A DNA stretch of 64,000 nt from Grimontia celer (GCF_900055185.1 NZ_FIZX01000005.1:162359-226358); one strand, 5' to 3'. Numbered from the stretch's first letter, positions 36,285 through 46,143 are shown. The notes: generated from the letters alone by a model not told the origin. Numbers and translations: made by a program.

Positions 36285-37301
36285 ATGCTGGTAATTCGCC
36301 CAATCAGAGAAACCGATTTTGACGCACTCATGCTATGTGCTGAGGAATCCGGACATGGTTTCACTTCTCTGCCAGTGGATGAAACACTGATCAAAGGTCG
36401 CATTGACCATTCTGTGGAGAGTTTCGCCCGTAACGCGCAAGCACCGGGTATGGAAGGCTACCTCATGGTAGCGGAAGACACCGAAACCGGCGAAGTGGCA
36501 GGCACCACCGGCATTGAAGCAGCTATTGGGTTGGATAACCCGTTTTACAGCTATCACATCAGCAAAATCGTTCACCATTCACGTCGTCTGGATGTGCATA
36601 ACGTGGTGGAAGTGCTGACCTTCGGGAACAACTACACGGGTGCGACGGAAATTTGCACCCTGTTCCTGCGCCCTGAGTTCCGTCAGGGACTGAACGGTAA
36701 ATTGCTGTCCAAGTGTCGCTTTCTGATGCTGGCCCAGTTCCCAGAAAAATTCTCCGACGTCATCTTCGCAGAAATGCGCGGTGTGTCTGATGAAGATGGC
36801 AATTCGCCATTCTGGGCATGGCTTAAAGAACATTTCTTCTCGATTGATTTCACCTTGGCAGATTACCTGACGGGGACTGGTCAGAAGGGCTTCATCGCTG
36901 ACCTGATGCCTAAGCTGCCTATTTACGTGAGTCTTTTGAGTGAAGAAGCGCGCGAGGTGATTGGGCAGGTGCATGAGAAAACCCGTCCGGCACTTCGCCT
37001 TCTCGAAAAAGAAGGTTTCACTTGCCGCGGCTACGTCGACATTTTCGATGCGGGCCCAACGGTAGAGTGTCTTCGCCAGAACATAGATTCTATTCGTCGG
37101 TCATTCACCGCAAGAGTGAAGATCGCCGAGCACAGCAGCGCACAGGATTACCTGATTTGTAACAGTGACTTTGAAAACTTTCGCGCCACCGCAACCAAGG
37201 TTGGTGTTGATGAAGAGCGCAATGAAGTGCTTATCAGTAAGGAAGTGGCAGAAGCGCTGTTTGTACAAGATGGAGATACCGTGCGTCTGGTGTCGGTTTA
37301 G
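36285..37301 (+). CDS. astA: arginine N-succinyltransferase
   Basis: Transfers succinate from succinyl-CoA to the alpha-amino group of arginine, the first step of AST arginine catabolism. The 338-residue product starts MLVIRPIRETDFDALM and has the family segments SYHISKIVHHSRRLDVHNVVEVLTFGNNYTGATEICTLFL (read in parts) and FAEMRGVSDEDGNSPFWAWL. Only one AstA copy is present, unlike the two-subunit AruF/AruG of Pseudomonas. It is preceded by AGGAGG and lies between argD and astD. Confidence 0.95.
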   Translation: MLVIRPIRETDFDALMLCAEESGHGFTSLPVDETLIKGRIDHSVESFARNAQAPGMEGYLMVAEDTETGEVAGTTGIEAAIGLDNPFYSYHISKIVHHSRRLDVHNVVEVLTFGNNYTGATEICTLFLRPEFRQGLNGKLLSKCRFLMLAQFPEKFSDVIFAEMRGVSDEDGNSPFWAWLKEHFFSIDFTLADYLTGTGQKGFIADLMPKLPIYVSLLSEEAREVIGQVHEKTRPALRLLEKEGFTCRGYVDIFDAGPTVECLRQNIDSIRRSFTARVKIAEHSSAQDYLICNSDFENFRATATKVGVDEERNEVLISKEVAEALFVQDGDTVRLVSV

Positions 37302-38771
<1,470 letters not shown>

Positions 38772-38804
38772 TATTCCGTAATCACAAGCATTCAGGAGGA
38801 TGTG

Positions 38805-39599
38805 ATGGAACGCGTTCAGGCTTTATTCGACGGACTTTGGAAAGATTATACTGCACGTCTGTGTCCTTCGGCTGCGAAGGTGCATCACTTGCTGGAAGAG
38901 GGGACACCGCTACTGAATGACCACATTGCGCTGCGCACCTTTGCGCTGCCAAAAGTAGGCCTAGACAGATTGGCAGCCCCTTTCATTGCCTTAGGCTACG
39001 AGCCAAAGGGTGAGTACGAATTCAAAGCCAAAAAGCTGTTTGCGCGCCATTTTGAACATCCTAACCCGGATGCGCCCAAGGTCTTCATCAGTGAGCTGTT
39101 GGTGGGGCAATGTTCATCTGAACTTCAACTGGCTGTCCGCTCGCTGGTGGACCAGGTCGATGAGGGTGCCTTGAATGATCCTGCTTTTATGTACGGTGGT
39201 CGCCTGTGGGATATCGACTTTGATACCTATAAGAAACTGGCCGATGAAAGTGAATATGCAGGTTGGCTGTCAGCACACGGGTTTGGTGCTAACCACTTTA
39301 CAGTCAGTGTGAATCAGCTGAGCACGCTCGACACAGTAAAAGGTGTGAATGACCTTCTGCGCCAGTCTGGCTTTGCGATTAACGAGTCTGGTGGAGAAGT
39401 GAAGGGTAGCCCTGAAGTGTGCCTTGAGCAGTCTTCGACCATGGCTGACAAAGTGAGTGTGGCTTTCAGCGATGGCGAACAAAACATCCCTGGTGGCTTC
39501 TACGAATTCGCCAAGCGTTACCCGTTGGCAGATGGTTCGCTCTACCAAGGTTTTGTCGAAGCGTCAGCAGATAAGATCTTCGAAAGTACCGATCAGTAA
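38805..39599 (+). CDS. DUF1338 family protein (2-oxoadipate dioxygenase/decarboxylase-like)
   Basis: A 264-residue protein. It has the family segments LLEEGTPLLNDHIALRTF (metal-ligand His in NDHIALRTF), ANHFTVSVN (second His) and the C-terminal EQSSTMADKVSVAF / PGGFYEFAKRYP. DUF1338 members include HglS/YdcJ, iron-dependent 2-oxoadipate dioxygenase/decarboxylases of lysine catabolism. Its place 33 bases after astD suggests an amino-acid catabolic role; the substrate is inferred, not shown. ATG 38805 has a perfect AGGAGG 6 bases upstream, better than GTG 38802. Confidence 0.85.
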   Translation: MERVQALFDGLWKDYTARLCPSAAKVHHLLEEGTPLLNDHIALRTFALPKVGLDRLAAPFIALGYEPKGEYEFKAKKLFARHFEHPNPDAPKVFISELLVGQCSSELQLAVRSLVDQVDEGALNDPAFMYGGRLWDIDFDTYKKLADESEYAGWLSAHGFGANHFTVSVNQLSTLDTVKGVNDLLRQSGFAINESGGEVKGSPEVCLEQSSTMADKVSVAFSDGEQNIPGGFYEFAKRYPLADGSLYQGFVEASADKIFESTDQ

Positions 39600-39623
39600 A
39601 CGCGTTGGATGTGGTGAGCCAGC

Positions 39624-39818
39624 CTAGGAAGTCAGTGAGGTTGGCCATTCATCATTTGAAGATGCATCAAAACGGCGTCTGTCTTCGCCCAGCATACGCT
39701 GGATATGATAGTGGGATGGGTCGCTGAATCCGGTCATTTCGGTGCTGAGATGCCCCGGTGTGACGGAAATTGGCGGTTGTTGAGTTGATGATGAAAAGTG
39801 TTGGATTTCCATGTCCAT
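39624..39818 (-). CDS. possible small protein gene, 64 residues
   Basis: Between the DUF1338 gene and crp an ATG at 39818 on the minus strand, preceded by AGGGA at a suitable distance, opens a 64-codon frame. The product is soluble, rich in Ser, His and Asp. It has GFSDPSHY near the middle, faintly like the second helix-turn-helix of AraC proteins but too short to be one. A CRP-like palindrome lies about 95 bases upstream. I do not recognise a family; coding status is unproven. Confidence 0.35.
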   Translation of the reverse strand: MDMEIQHFSSSTQQPPISVTPGHLSTEMTGFSDPSHYHIQRMLGEDRRRFDASSNDEWPTSLTS

Positions 39819-39911
39819 GCCGATGTTCCCTAATACAACGACTGCATGCGAATGCATACATAGCTTGCATTGAAAATTAGCACTGAATGATGACATTCGC
39901 AGGAAAATCGC

Positions 39912-39927
39912 CGTGATTGTGATCACG
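39912..39927. promoter_or_regulatory. CRP-like site upstream of the small frame
   Basis: CGTGA-N6-TCACG (39912-39916/39923-39927) matches the CRP/FNR-type palindrome TGTGA-N6-TCACA in 8 of 10 positions. On the minus strand a TATGTA -10-like hexamer lies at 39857-39862, putting the site roughly 70 bases upstream of a potential start, a usual activating distance. Confidence 0.45.
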
Positions 39928-39936
39928 CTGCAAACA

Positions 39937-39970
39937 AAAAAGCCACCGCACAAACGGTGGCTTTCTTTTT
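39937..39970. terminator. terminator of crp, bidirectional
   Basis: Stem gccaccg/cggtggc (39942-39948/39955-39961) with flanking A and T runs on both sides, 14 bases past the crp stop. It can also end transcription arriving from astD and the DUF1338 gene. Confidence 0.9.
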
Positions 39971-39983
39971 AAACTGGGTGCTC

Positions 39984-40616
39984 TTAGCGAGTACCGTATA
40001 CCACGATGGTTTTACCGTGTGCAGAAATCAGGTTCTGCTCTTCCAGCATCTTCAGGATGCGGCCAACGGTTTCACGTGAACAGCCAACGATTTGACCGAT
40101 TTCCTGACGGGTAATCTTGATTTGCATACCGTCTGGGTGGGTCATTGCGTCTGGTTGTTTTGCCAGGTTCAGCAGCGTCTGAGCGATGCGACCGGTTACG
40201 TCCAGGAACGCCAAGTCACCGACTTTCTGGCTGGTCACTTGCAGACGGCGAGCCATCTGAGAAGACAAGCGCATCAGGATGTCTGGGTTAACCTGGATCA
40301 GCTGGCGGAATTTCTTGAATGAGATCTCTGCAACTTCACATGGAGATTTTGCGCGAACCCAAGCGGTACGCTCCTGATCTTCCTCAAATAGGCCCAGTTC
40401 GCCAATGAAGTCGCCCTGGTTGAGGTAAGAGAGGATCATCTCTTTGCCTTCTTCATCCTTGATCAGTACTGCCACAGAGCCTTTCACGATGTAGTACAGC
40501 GTTTCTGCTTTCTCACCCGCGTGGATAAGAGTACTTTTCGAAGGGTACTTATGAATGTGGCAGTGTGAAAGGAACCACTCTAGTGTTGGGTCTGTTTGAG
40601 GTTTTCCTGGAACCAT
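39984..40616 (-). CDS. crp: cAMP receptor protein
   Basis: Global transcription regulator that binds cAMP and activates or represses catabolic, competence and virulence genes. The 210-residue product has the cyclic-nucleotide pocket [18 protein letters not shown] (Glu, Arg and Ser/Thr ligands), the C-helix [15 protein letters not shown] and the recognition helix [16 protein letters not shown]. The start at 40616 gives the canonical [15 protein letters not shown]. The sequence is essentially the Vibrio protein. It is divergent from the OsmC-like gene, with a CRP site between them, as for crp-yhfA of E. coli. Confidence 0.98.
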   Translation of the reverse strand: MVPGKPQTDPTLEWFLSHCHIHKYPSKSTLIHAGEKAETLYYIVKGSVAVLIKDEEGKEMILSYLNQGDFIGELGLFEEDQERTAWVRAKSPCEVAEISFKKFRQLIQVNPDILMRLSSQMARRLQVTSQKVGDLAFLDVTGRIAQTLLNLAKQPDAMTHPDGMQIKITRQEIGQIVGCSRETVGRILKMLEEQNLISAHGKTIVVYGTR

Positions 40617-40810
40617 ATATCTCATTTCCTCTGCAGTTGTTGCCTGATGAGTCTTCCTTAGCCCACCGTCCTGCGGCACAAGTCCGTTGGATAGCATAAA
40701 GTGTCGGCAGTCAGGCTACAAGCTCTCTGTTTGAGTCATTGAGTTTATCCTTTTTCCAGCACGATTTCTTGATTTTGATATGGACTTAGGTCCCTATTAA
40801 AGGCTAAAAA

Positions 40811-40826
40811 CGTGGACAAGATCACG
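40811..40826. promoter_or_regulatory. CRP site in the crp / OsmC-gene divergent region
   Basis: CGTGG-N6-TCACG matches the CRP palindrome and lies between the divergent crp and OsmC-family genes. In E. coli a CRP site here mediates crp autoregulation through the divergent promoter; the same role is inferred. Confidence 0.5.
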
Positions 40827-40852
40827 ACCCTGAAAGTAATTGGAGGTAAGAA

Positions 40853-41260
40853 ATGCAAGCAAGCGTCAAATGGTGTGGAAACGAGACCTTCCTCGGACTC
40901 TCAAATTCCGGCCATAGCATTGTGATGGATGGAAACGGTGGTGCAAATGCCCCAAGTCCAATGGAAATGGTGCTGATGGGAGCGGGCGGATGTAGCTCTG
41001 TCGACGTGGTCGCAGCACTGAAAGAAGGTGCACAGCAGGTGGTTTCTTGTGTGGCTGAGCTAAGTGCTGAACGCCGTGAGCAAGCACCGAAGCTGTTTAC
41101 CAAAATCAATATTCACTTTGTCGTGACAGGTAAAGCGCTTGATGAAAGCCGGGTGGCCTCTGCGGTGAAAGACAGTCTTGAAAAGTACTGCTCTGTTTGC
41201 TTGATGCTCGGAGCGGGGGTGGAAATGACACACTCTTACGAGATCATTGAAAACGCATAA
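40853..41260 (+). CDS. yhfA: OsmC family protein YhfA-like
   Basis: A 135-residue member of the OsmC/Ohr fold with MGAGGCSSVDVVAALK and KYCSVCLMLGAGVEMTHSYEI, which place the two redox cysteines of the family. OsmC/Ohr proteins reduce organic hydroperoxides; the YhfA subgroup next to crp is poorly studied. GGAGG precedes the ATG. Divergent from crp and ended by its own terminator. Confidence 0.9.
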   Translation: MQASVKWCGNETFLGLSNSGHSIVMDGNGGANAPSPMEMVLMGAGGCSSVDVVAALKEGAQQVVSCVAELSAERREQAPKLFTKINIHFVVTGKALDESRVASAVKDSLEKYCSVCLMLGAGVEMTHSYEIIENA

Positions 41261-41300
41261 TCTTCTGGCGCTGACTATTGTTCCTGATGATGAATGAACG

Positions 41301-41328
41301 AAGGAGGGGAGAGCCCCTCCTTTAGTTT
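41301..41328 (+). terminator. terminator of the OsmC-family gene
   Basis: Nine-bp stem aaggagggg/cccctcctt (41301-41309/41314-41322) with an AGAG loop and a short T tract. The tail overlaps the stop codon of the convergent DUF3501 gene (41322-41324). Confidence 0.8.
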
Positions 41329-41918
41329 ATCGGCGGTGTATCTAGATCCTCGGACAGTGCGGTTCGCACGTCATCAGCGACATTGACCCCTATAGTGAGA
41401 GCAGAATGATCTGCGCCTGCAGTTAATGTTTCGCCAAGTTTAAGGGCACTGATCATGGATGGGGTGAGCTCGAATCGCATAAAGTGCACGCTGGAGGTTT
41501 TCTCCTCGTTGTCACGCTCAAGATCCTCATCGCAGATAGGGTAAACCTTCGCGTCGTTGCCGACTCTCAGCCAGACTTTGTTCTCCACGCCAATGAGCTT
41601 GGCGAGTTCTACTTTCCTGATGTCAGGATCAGCATACTCAATCATCATGGTGGCTTTCAGGTTGCAGCCGTCAGGGATCAGCGGATTGTAAGCATCCAAT
41701 TCCTCTGCAATGCCCTCTGGCTCAAAGATGCGCTCAATGCGCAGCATTTCCTGAATTTGGTATTGGATGGTCTGACGGTTTTCAAAAATCAGCCTTGCAT
41801 GATCCCCAAGCTTCACGAAGCGGTGTTTTTTGTGCTCCATGATTTGGTGACGGAACTGGGTGCGGGCACGGGCGTAATCCTCCAGCGTCATCAGGTCATC
41901 TGCAGTCAGTTTTTCCAT
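41322..41918 (-). CDS. DUF3501 family protein
   Basis: A 198-residue protein with the family pattern LEDYARARTQFRHQIMEHKKHRFVKLGDH, then IQEMLRIERIFEPEGIAEELDAYNPLIPDG and LTPSMISALK (read in parts). Function unknown. DUF3501 genes regularly sit beside a GlpC/heterodisulfide-reductase-type Fe-S protein and a short rubrerythrin, as here, which points to a common role in peroxide or iron-sulfur stress. It is third in that operon, 15 bases after the Fe-S gene. Confidence 0.88.
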   Translation of the reverse strand: MEKLTADDLMTLEDYARARTQFRHQIMEHKKHRFVKLGDHARLIFENRQTIQYQIQEMLRIERIFEPEGIAEELDAYNPLIPDGCNLKATMMIEYADPDIRKVELAKLIGVENKVWLRVGNDAKVYPICDEDLERDNEEKTSSVHFMRFELTPSMISALKLGETLTAGADHSALTIGVNVADDVRTALSEDLDTPPIN

Positions 41919-41933
41919 GTTTTTCGCTCCCTG

Positions 41934-43259
41934 TTACAGGCCGTAGGCCTTCCTCAATAAGGTCATGGGGTGTATTGGCTTATCCACCTCTGCCAGTTTG
42001 GCAATGTGTGCACCTGCCATCGGGCAGTCACTGGCAAAGTAGTCGGCGTTGGCTTGCTTCACTTTCTTTGCCACGGGACGACCAATTTTCACCGCCTTAT
42101 CATGCGTTTCCACTTTCACAGCGTAAGTACCGTCGTGACCCGAGCAGCGTTGCTCCGGTGCCACATGAGTGCCGGGCACTAAACGGAGCAGCTCTGCGGT
42201 TTTCAAACCGATGTTTTGTACACGCAGGTGACAAGCAACGTGGTAGCTGATGTCGCCAAGCGGCGTATCGAACTCGGTGTTGAGCTTGCCTGCTTTGTGG
42301 CGAAGCATCAGGTATTCGAAGGGGTCATAGAAGGCATCGCGGACTTTGGCGACATCGGGGTCATCTGGAAACAAGAGTGGAAGCTCCTGTTTGAACATCA
42401 GCACGCAGGAAGGGACCGGTGCGATAAGGTCGAACCCTTTTTCAACCATTGCCAGAAGCTGCGGAATATTTTCTTCTTTGGCGCGCTGAACGCTTTCCAA
42501 ATCGCCCAGTTCCATCTTGGGCATGCCACAGCAACGCTCTTTGCCGACCACTTCGATATGGATATGGTTCTTCTGAAAGACCTTGTAGAAATCTTCGCCG
42601 AGTTCCGGACTGTTATAGTTGCCGTAACAGGTGGTGAACATAGCCACCTTCCCTGTGGTTTCGCCAACAGGTTCTGGCGTGATGTCTTTTGCCATTGGGG
42701 CAACTCGTTTTCGCATGGTGTTACTGTCGTATGTCGGCACTATGGCATCTTTGTGCACGCCAGCTTTCTCCAACACGCTTCTAAATGCACTGTTTTTGTT
42801 CATCGTATTTACGGTGACATCCACAATGGGAATCGTTGCCATACTACCCACCAAATCTGTGCTGGAAAGCAGCTTGTCCCGCACTGATGCCCCTTGTTCA
42901 CGAAATTTAACCGCTTTAGCGCGTAGCATCAGGTGCGGGAAGTCGATTTCCCACTCGTGCGGCGGTACGTAAGGGCATTTGGTCATGTAGCACATGTCAC
43001 AGAGATAGCATTGGTCTGCGACTTTCTGATAATCCTTCTTGTCCACGCCATCGACTTCGAAGGTTTCGGATTCATCGATGAGGTCAAAAAGGGTAGGGAA
43101 CGAATCGCAGAGGCTTACACAGCGGCGGCAGCCGTGGCAAACGTCGAAGACACGCTCCATTTCCGCTTCCAGCTTTTCGCGATCGTAAAAATCTGGAGAT
43201 TGCCACTCAATTGCGTGGCGAGTGGGGGCTTCGATGCCTCCTTCGCGTTTTTCTTTCAT
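41934..43259 (-). CDS. GlpC/heterodisulfide reductase-type iron-sulfur protein
   Basis: A 441-residue electron-transfer protein. It has two 4Fe-4S ferredoxin motifs, CHGCRRCVSLC (near residue 40) and CYLCDMCYMTKC (near 85), followed by two CCG domains with CCGMPKMELGD and CSGHDG plus the paired upstream CVLMFKQE and ACHLR. This architecture is shared with GlpC and HdrB/D subunits, where CCG domains hold a catalytic cluster. It lacks any membrane helix. The position between rubrerythrin and DUF3501 genes suggests it passes electrons to the diiron peroxidase; that is inference. Confidence 0.9.
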   Translation of the reverse strand: MKEKREGGIEAPTRHAIEWQSPDFYDREKLEAEMERVFDVCHGCRRCVSLCDSFPTLFDLIDESETFEVDGVDKKDYQKVADQCYLCDMCYMTKCPYVPPHEWEIDFPHLMLRAKAVKFREQGASVRDKLLSSTDLVGSMATIPIVDVTVNTMNKNSAFRSVLEKAGVHKDAIVPTYDSNTMRKRVAPMAKDITPEPVGETTGKVAMFTTCYGNYNSPELGEDFYKVFQKNHIHIEVVGKERCCGMPKMELGDLESVQRAKEENIPQLLAMVEKGFDLIAPVPSCVLMFKQELPLLFPDDPDVAKVRDAFYDPFEYLMLRHKAGKLNTEFDTPLGDISYHVACHLRVQNIGLKTAELLRLVPGTHVAPEQRCSGHDGTYAVKVETHDKAVKIGRPVAKKVKQANADYFASDCPMAGAHIAKLAEVDKPIHPMTLLRKAYGL

Positions 43260-43336
43260 GACGTGTCCCTGCTACTGGTTGTGCCGGTTTCCGGCAGTCA
43301 CTGTGCGTTATCGTCATTGGCGCTTATTGCGTTCTG

Positions 43337-43362
43337 AAAGGGCGGACTGACCGCCCTTTTTT
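43337..43362. other. hairpin between the rubrerythrin and Fe-S genes
   Basis: Nine-bp stem aaagggcgg/ccgcccttt (43337-43345/43351-43359). The long T run is on the plus strand; on the minus (operon) strand only TTT follows, so it may cause partial read-through and raise rubrerythrin relative to downstream genes. Confidence 0.6.
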
Positions 43363-43365
43363 CGA

Positions 43366-43785
43366 CTAGCTGTCGAGGTTGTCGAGTGCTTTCTGGAATC
43401 GGTTTGCGTGGCTTCGCTCTGCTTTGGCGAGCGTTTCAAACCAGTCCGCGATCTCATCGAAACCTTCGTCGCGCGCCGTGGCGGCCATACCCGGATACAT
43501 ATCGGTGTATTCGTGGGTTTCACCGGCAATCGACGCTTTGAGGTTTTCTACGGTGTTACCCATGGGTAAACCCGTGGCAGGGTCGCCCACTTCCTCCAGA
43601 TACTCCAGATGGCCGTGTGCGTGGCCAGTTTCCCCCTCGGCCGTTGAGCGGAAAACGGCGGCGACATCGTTGTAGCCTTCAATGTCTGCTTTTGATGCGA
43701 AATAGAGATAACGACGGTTTGCCTGACTTTCACCGGCAAAGGCGTCTTTGAGGTTTTGCTCGGTTTTGGTTCCTTTCAGTGACAT
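43366..43785 (-). CDS. rubrerythrin, short form without rubredoxin domain
   Basis: A 139-residue ferritin-like diiron protein. The two iron-ligand helices show [32 protein letters not shown] and [11 protein letters not shown], the EX(n)EXXH ligand pattern of peroxide-reducing rubrerythrins. The usual C-terminal rubredoxin domain (two CxxC) is missing, so an external electron donor is needed, plausibly the Fe-S protein encoded next. First gene of a three-gene operon with its own upstream region. Confidence 0.93.
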   Translation of the reverse strand: MSLKGTKTEQNLKDAFAGESQANRRYLYFASKADIEGYNDVAAVFRSTAEGETGHAHGHLEYLEEVGDPATGLPMGNTVENLKASIAGETHEYTDMYPGMAATARDEGFDEIADWFETLAKAERSHANRFQKALDNLDS

Positions 43786-43820
43786 GGCTCTGTCCTCTTT
43801 TATGACATTGTCTTGCTTCT

Positions 43821-43841
43821 ATTGGTTAAAAAGCAACCAAT
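43821..43841. promoter_or_regulatory. inverted repeat upstream of rubrerythrin
   Basis: ATTGGTT (43821-43827) and AACCAAT (43835-43841) with a 7-base spacer, 36 bases before the rubrerythrin start. The dyad could be an operator for a stress regulator; it does not match FNR (spacing wrong) or the OxyR pattern. Confidence 0.4.
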
Positions 43842-43884
43842 ACACTTAAGTTAAGGACAGGTTCGTTATTCGGTCTAATGAATA

Positions 43885-43929
43885 AAAACGTAATCTGCCA
43901 TCGTATTTTTCGATAACAGATTACGTTTT
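43885..43929 (-). terminator. terminator of prkB
   Basis: Thirteen-bp perfect arms (43885-43897/43917-43929) with a small inner atcg/cgat helix. On the minus strand the hairpin ends in TTTTT. It separates prkB from the rubrerythrin operon. Confidence 0.8.
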
Positions 43930-43952
43930 CAAATTAAGGGAAGAGGGCAGTG

Positions 43953-44822
43953 TTAGCTGATTTTGCCGGTTTCAATGAGCTGTTGAATAAGAGGTCGGAT
44001 AATCAGTTCCATGGCGAAACTCATCTTGCCGCCCGGCACAACCAGAGTGTTATGGCGGGACATAAAAGAACCTTGGATCATTGAAAGCAAGTAAGGGAAA
44101 TCGACTTTCTTGATGCCGCGAAAACGGATCACCACAAAACTTTCATCCAGGCTTGGGATGCCTTTTGCGTTGAGTGGATTTGAAGTATCTACCGTTGGGA
44201 CACGCTGGAAATTGATATGGGTTCGGCTGAACTGCGGTGTGATGTAGTTCAGGTAGTCATCCATCGAACGAACAATGGAATCCATCACCGCTTCGCGGGA
44301 GTGACCACGGTCGCGGGTGTCGCGGACAAACTTCTGGATCCACTCCAGGTTTACGATTGGCACCATGCCAATCAGCAGGTCGACGTGCTGGGCGACGTTA
44401 ATCTCGCCTTCTACCACACCGCCGTGCAGCCCTTCATAGAACATGAGATCTGTGTGCTCTGGGAGATCCTGCCATGCCGTGAAGGTTCCCGGCATTTGGT
44501 TGTAAGGTACCGCTTCATCAAAGGTATGGAGATAACGGCGAAACTGCCCCGTGCCTTCCTCGCCGTATTCTTTGAAGAAAGATTCGAGCCTTGGGAAGTC
44601 GTTGGCAGTCGGGCCGAAGTAACTGATATGACGGCCCTGTTCTTTAGCTTTACGGATTTCCACGTCCATTTCAGGACGGGTATATCGGTGAAAACTGTCA
44701 CCTTCCACCCAGGCGGCGCTAATTTTCATCATATTGAAAATCTTGCGGAATGCGTCTGAGGTGGTGGTCGTCCCTGCGCCGGACGAACCGGTAACTGCAA
44801 TAATGGGGTGCTTTGCAGACAT
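43953..44822 (-). CDS. prkB: phosphoribulokinase-like protein PrkB
   Basis: A 289-residue P-loop kinase of the phosphoribulokinase/uridine kinase family with a Walker A GSSGAGTTTTSDAF, EGDSFHRYTRPEMD and YEGLHGG. The short bacterial PrkB lies near crp in enteric bacteria. There is no RuBisCO in the window, and its role outside the Calvin cycle is not established. The TTG-opened frame begins five codons earlier, but ATG 44822 gives MSAKHPIIAVTGSSGAG. Downstream of yheU on the same strand. Confidence 0.94.
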   Translation of the reverse strand: MSAKHPIIAVTGSSGAGTTTTSDAFRKIFNMMKISAAWVEGDSFHRYTRPEMDVEIRKAKEQGRHISYFGPTANDFPRLESFFKEYGEEGTGQFRRYLHTFDEAVPYNQMPGTFTAWQDLPEHTDLMFYEGLHGGVVEGEINVAQHVDLLIGMVPIVNLEWIQKFVRDTRDRGHSREAVMDSIVRSMDDYLNYITPQFSRTHINFQRVPTVDTSNPLNAKGIPSLDESFVVIRFRGIKKVDFPYLLSMIQGSFMSRHNTLVVPGGKMSFAMELIIRPLIQQLIETGKIS

Positions 44823-44893
44823 GACAAACCCTGTCAATTTAGAAAGATGGCAACAGTTAACAGGGTCTCGGTGACTTGGTCAAGCGATGGGCA

Positions 44894-45109
44894 TTAGGCA
44901 AGTGATCGCACAGGTTTGATATCAACCGTTTCATGCAATTCCGAAAACACCACAACCGCTTCTTTGTTTTTTAGCAGGTTGTAGACCTGTTCCACCTTTT
45001 CCTCGAAGCTTGCTTCCTGCTCACCATAATCTGTCCCTTCACGCAGCACAAAGTGCTCAATCAGATTTCTCAGGGTTTCTTCGGGAATCTCTTGCCAGGG
45101 AACAATCAT
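44894..45109 (-). CDS. yheU: UPF0270 family protein YheU
   Basis: A 71-residue protein beginning [30 protein letters not shown] (read in parts) with [10 protein letters not shown], closely matching E. coli YheU. Function unknown; it is found in the yheT-yheU-prkB cluster. Here it is separated from yheT by an inserted outer-membrane-type gene, 14 bases upstream. Confidence 0.93.
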   Translation of the reverse strand: MIVPWQEIPEETLRNLIEHFVLREGTDYGEQEASFEEKVEQVYNLLKNKEAVVVFSELHETVDIKPVRSLA

Positions 45110-45123
45110 GGTGGCTTTACCTA

Positions 45124-46101
45124 CTACAAAAAACGGTGCCGGAAGGTGGCGTTAAACACGATATCCGTGCTGTTATCGTGATTGAACATATTCTCTAGAG
45201 CTACCAATTCTATCGCACTGTTGTCAAAAAGGTAGCGATAACCCAGCGCAAACTCGTGCACCAGGGCATTGAGTTCACCCAGCCCTGCATTATCCCCCTT
45301 CCCCTGTGATATCAGGTATTCAGCGATCAGTTCGTGGTGCTCAAACCACTGATACTGATAACTGACCCCAGCGTTGACGCCCCAGGGTTTGATGTCGATA
45401 AAATGCTGCTGTTTGTCAGGGCGGCGAATGAGGGAAATCATGGCGGTCAGTCTGTGTTTTTCCCTTTGGTAGCCATAGTTGATTTGGGCTGATTGCTCGA
45501 AAGAGGTATTAGCGAACACCCCATGGCTCACGCGGTTGAAGAAAAGGGTGACGCCAGCGCTGACTGCATGGTGCATCGATTGATACAGGATTTGCTCGCC
45601 ATAAAGGTTTATGGCACTGACGATTGGATCGCCAACGAAATCTTCGATCGGCTCATCCATGGTATCGGGGATATAAATATAGAACCTGTCTTCATCGACC
45701 TCTGTTCGGCCATTTTGATCAATACCAAAAATACTGTGGAATTTTTCCGTCAGGCCATCCAATCGGTTGTTGGCAGCATAGCGGTATTGCAGCCAAACCC
45801 CGACCCGGTTTTCCTCATCCAGCGCATGGACAAAACCGGCCATAAATTGGTTGTGATAGTAGTCGAACTGGTATTCCGGGGTGTTAGCCCAAACGCTGCC
45901 GATGGTCGCTGAGGCAAAGAGATCCGTTTGTCCCACTTTTAACTGAAATGGGTCCTGAAGGATAGGGGTTAACCCGGTGGTTTGCAGTGGTGCTTGGCTT
46001 TGGACAATTAAGGGTCCAAAGCGCAAAGGGTCTGTGTGTTCTGCCTGCGCAGCGAAAGAGAGCCACCAAAGCAGCATAAAAGCAGTGCGAGATATTGCCA
46101 T
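45124..46101 (-). CDS. DUF3187-like predicted outer-membrane protein
   Basis: A 325-residue protein with a signal peptide (cleavage near residue 20 after AQA). Alternating polar/hydrophobic, aromatic-rich strands run throughout, with a C-terminal strand ending [10 protein letters not shown], as in beta-barrel outer-membrane proteins. It resembles the DUF3187 family by overall pattern ([45 protein letters not shown], read in parts). Function unknown. It lies inside the otherwise conserved yheT-yheU pair, 42 bases from yheT and 14 from yheU. Confidence 0.7.
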   Translation of the reverse strand: MAISRTAFMLLWWLSFAAQAEHTDPLRFGPLIVQSQAPLQTTGLTPILQDPFQLKVGQTDLFASATIGSVWANTPEYQFDYYHNQFMAGFVHALDEENRVGVWLQYRYAANNRLDGLTEKFHSIFGIDQNGRTEVDEDRFYIYIPDTMDEPIEDFVGDPIVSAINLYGEQILYQSMHHAVSAGVTLFFNRVSHGVFANTSFEQSAQINYGYQREKHRLTAMISLIRRPDKQQHFIDIKPWGVNAGVSYQYQWFEHHELIAEYLISQGKGDNAGLGELNALVHEFALGYRYLFDNSAIELVALENMFNHDNSTDIVFNATFRHRFL

Positions 46102-46143
46102 CGTCCACCTCTCTCGCCCTGCTTTCTTGGCGTTATTGCGCCT

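Noticed and set aside
39624..39818. AraC-family fragment in the small frame
   Set aside because: GFSDPSHY resembles the AraC second helix-turn-helix, but the spacing after it is two residues short and the frame is too small; probably coincidence.
43821..43841. FNR or CRP site upstream of rubrerythrin
   Set aside because: The dyad has TTGGT/ACCAA arms with the wrong spacing and lacks TTGAT/ATCAA or TGTGA/TCACA.
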